Origin: Mucilaginibacter cryoferens
GTDB taxonomy: Bacteria; Bacteroidota; Bacteroidia; Sphingobacteriales; Sphingobacteriaceae
Direction of reading: 5' to 3'
DNA length: 64,000 nt
NCBI RefSeq assembly: GCF_014205845.1
Contig: NZ_JACHCR010000002.1
Location: 269,078-333,077 of the forward strand
Positions 62,744 to 64,000 of the stretch are shown piece after piece. Position 1 is the first letter of the stretch. Each line of letters opens with the position of its first letter. The translations under genes were made by a program, and so were the position numbers. Below the pieces are notes generated by a model. The model was not told where the DNA came from. It saw only the letters and a program-made list of their open reading frames with translations, and searched no databases.

Positions 62744-64000
62744 ATGAAAAAGAACCGAATTTTATTATTAGTGGTGTGTTGCCTTGCGGCGGGGTGTAAG
62801 AAAGGTGGGATAGTAACCAAGCAAGCCACAACTCAAACCGAAGCACAAACAGGGAATACCAATATTAAATTGGATTCGACACCGGCAAGCGCGCTGAAAG
62901 GCGTGAACTGGGCAGCCGATGGCGATAATTTTAGTGATAGCATTTTAGTATTGAGTGGCTTAAGCTCGACAGACAGTTATGCAACCGTATCGGCAAAGGC
63001 CGATGCTGTGTTAAGTGGCATTCAAACCAATACAGGGGCAAACACGGTAAGGATTCCTGTAAATTATTCAACCGTATCACAAGCGTGGTGGAACTCTTAT
63101 ACCGGTGTTATTGATAAGGCGGTGAGCAAAGGAATGAATGTAATTTTGGGCTGCTGGGAAGGCAGTTCATCTGAAGATGGCAAAATTGATAATACTACAC
63201 AGTTTTGGTCAATGTGGCAAACCATTGTTACCAAGTATGGCAGCAATACACACGTGTACTTCGAAATTTTTAACGAACCTCATGGCTATTCATTAACCGA
63301 CTGGACAACCATTTGCGCCCAATGGCTCAGCAATTACCCATCTGTGCCGCAGGGAAGGATATTAATTAGCGGTACATCTTATTCACAGGATATTACCGGC
63401 GTAGGCGCAGATAGCCGTTTTTCGGGCTGTTTGTTATCTATACATGATTATACTTTTTTTAGTGACGGCACCAATACCACTGCCGCTAAATGGGAAAGCA
63501 GGCTAAGGGGTAATATTGGCAGCTATAGCAGCCGCGCAGTATTAACCGAGTTTGGCGTACCCATGAATGGCGGTAAAAATTATACCGGCGCCATAGGTGG
63601 CGACCAAGAGATTGCCTACTTACAAGGCTTAACCAACCAGGTACGTTCTTTTGGTATGGGGGCAGTTTACTGGCCCGGCATCCGCACCGGCGATAGTTAT
63701 GCTATGGAAATATTGGGTGGTTCAGGTACAAGCCTCACCGTATCAAACACCAACACAAGCGGTTTAAGCCGGCTTAAATATGGTTGGGGCGTAGGTACCG
63801 GCGGTACAGATGTATTTTATACCGGCGCTTACTACCGCTTACTCAATTTAAACAGTGGGCAGGCGCTTGATGTTAACGCGGCCTCAACCGCCAATGGCGC
63901 GGGCATTATACAATGGCCACAAAACGGCGGTAATAACCAGCAATGGGTAATAACAGATAATGGTGGAGGGTATTACAAAATTACCAACCGCAACAGCGGG
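62744..64000 (+). CDS. GH5 endoglycanase lipoprotein with ricin-type lectin domain, 3'-truncated
   Basis: ATG at 62744 opens 419 codons that run off the window end. The lipobox is 'LAAGC' (Cys18), followed by a polar Thr/Gln linker. The GH5 barrel shows the acid/base Glu178 in 'FEIFNEPHG' and nucleophile Glu269 in 'VLTEFGVP', with 'LSIHDYTFF' between. From about residue 362 a ricin-type beta-trefoil (CBM13-like) begins ('YYRLLNLNSGQALDVNAAS', 'NNQQWVI'). It cleaves internal beta-1,4 bonds in cellulose-, mannan- or glucan-type chains at the cell surface. The GH5 subfamily is not assignable. Confidence 0.9.
   Translation, partial: MKKNRILLLVVCCLAAGCKKGGIVTKQATTQTEAQTGNTNIKLDSTPASALKGVNWAADGDNFSDSILVLSGLSSTDSYATVSAKADAVLSGIQTNTGANTVRIPVNYSTVSQAWWNSYTGVIDKAVSKGMNVILGCWEGSSSEDGKIDNTTQFWSMWQTIVTKYGSNTHVYFEIFNEPHGYSLTDWTTICAQWLSNYPSVPQGRILISGTSYSQDITGVGADSRFSGCLLSIHDYTFFSDGTNTTAAKWESRLRGNIGSYSSRAVLTEFGVPMNGGKNYTGAIGGDQEIAYLQGLTNQVRSFGMGAVYWPGIRTGDSYAMEILGGSGTSLTVSNTNTSGLSRLKYGWGVGTGGTDVFYTGAYYRLLNLNSGQALDVNAASTANGAGIIQWPQNGGNNQQWVITDNGGGYYKITNRNSG

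Noticed and set aside
1..64000. CRISPR arrays, tRNA or rRNA genes
   Set aside because: I saw no regularly spaced repeats with unique spacers, no cloverleaf with a TTC-type T-loop, and no rRNA core sequence.

Overview
The window reads as a chromosomal segment of a glycan-degrading Bacteroidota. It holds three SusC/SusD pairs, many exported glycoside hydrolases (signal peptides ending in an Ala/Ser-x-Ala-Gln type site), a hybrid two-component regulator, an ECF sigma/FecR pair and a TAnnTTTG-type promoter. GC is moderate and Shine-Dalgarno signals are weak. The protein style fits Sphingobacteriaceae, with Mucilaginibacter or a close relative most likely. The genus is an inference from familiarity, not from an rRNA gene.

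Region 1 (1-17.7 kb) looks like a fucose, rhamnose and galacturonate (pectin-type) utilisation block. Cytoplasmic sugar oxidoreductases (aldo/keto reductase, zinc dehydrogenase, tagaturonate reductase) are followed by LacI and AraC regulators, then exported GH95 and GH29 fucosidases, a GH78 rhamnosidase, a GH43-type enzyme, a second LacI regulator, a GH28 polygalacturonase-like enzyme and an inositol oxygenase. Two operator families stand out: TATCTT-N6-AAGATA before GH95 and GH29, and a 17-bp repeat containing TTTACGTAAA on both sides of GH28.

Region 2 (17.9-31.6 kb) is an ECF sigma/FecR-controlled PUL. Its SusC carries an N-terminal STN domain, followed by SusD, GH89 (alpha-N-acetylglucosaminidase), an HGSNAT-like membrane acetyltransferase, GH92 alpha-mannosidase and an SGNH esterase. 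This suits GlcNAc- and mannose-containing glycans.

Region 3 (31.6-44.3 kb) is the most unusual part. A 30-codon leader ORF ends in Met-Cys-Cys-Tyr-Cys-Cys-Cys-Cys, and its Cys codons lie in a hairpin followed by a T-run. It precedes SusC, SusD, a DUF1254/DUF1214 protein, two very small membrane proteins, a fatty-acid-hydroxylase-family protein, two sulfatases and a lipoprotein-type formylglycine-generating enzyme. I read this as a sulfate-ester scavenging operon possibly controlled by cysteine supply through ribosome stalling in the leader.

Region 4 (44.3-52.4 kb) carries a urea transporter, two pirins, an OsmC protein, a pyruvate-oxidase-like ThDP enzyme and a beta-helix-like protein of unknown role. 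It ends in a 1.1-kb stretch with hairpins and a decayed transposase end.

Region 5 (52.4-64 kb) is an HTCS-controlled PUL: the sensor/regulator, a non-coding region with repeated TTTACCCC-type motifs, SusC, SusD, a small secreted protein, and a GH5 lipoprotein with a ricin-type lectin domain cut by the window end.
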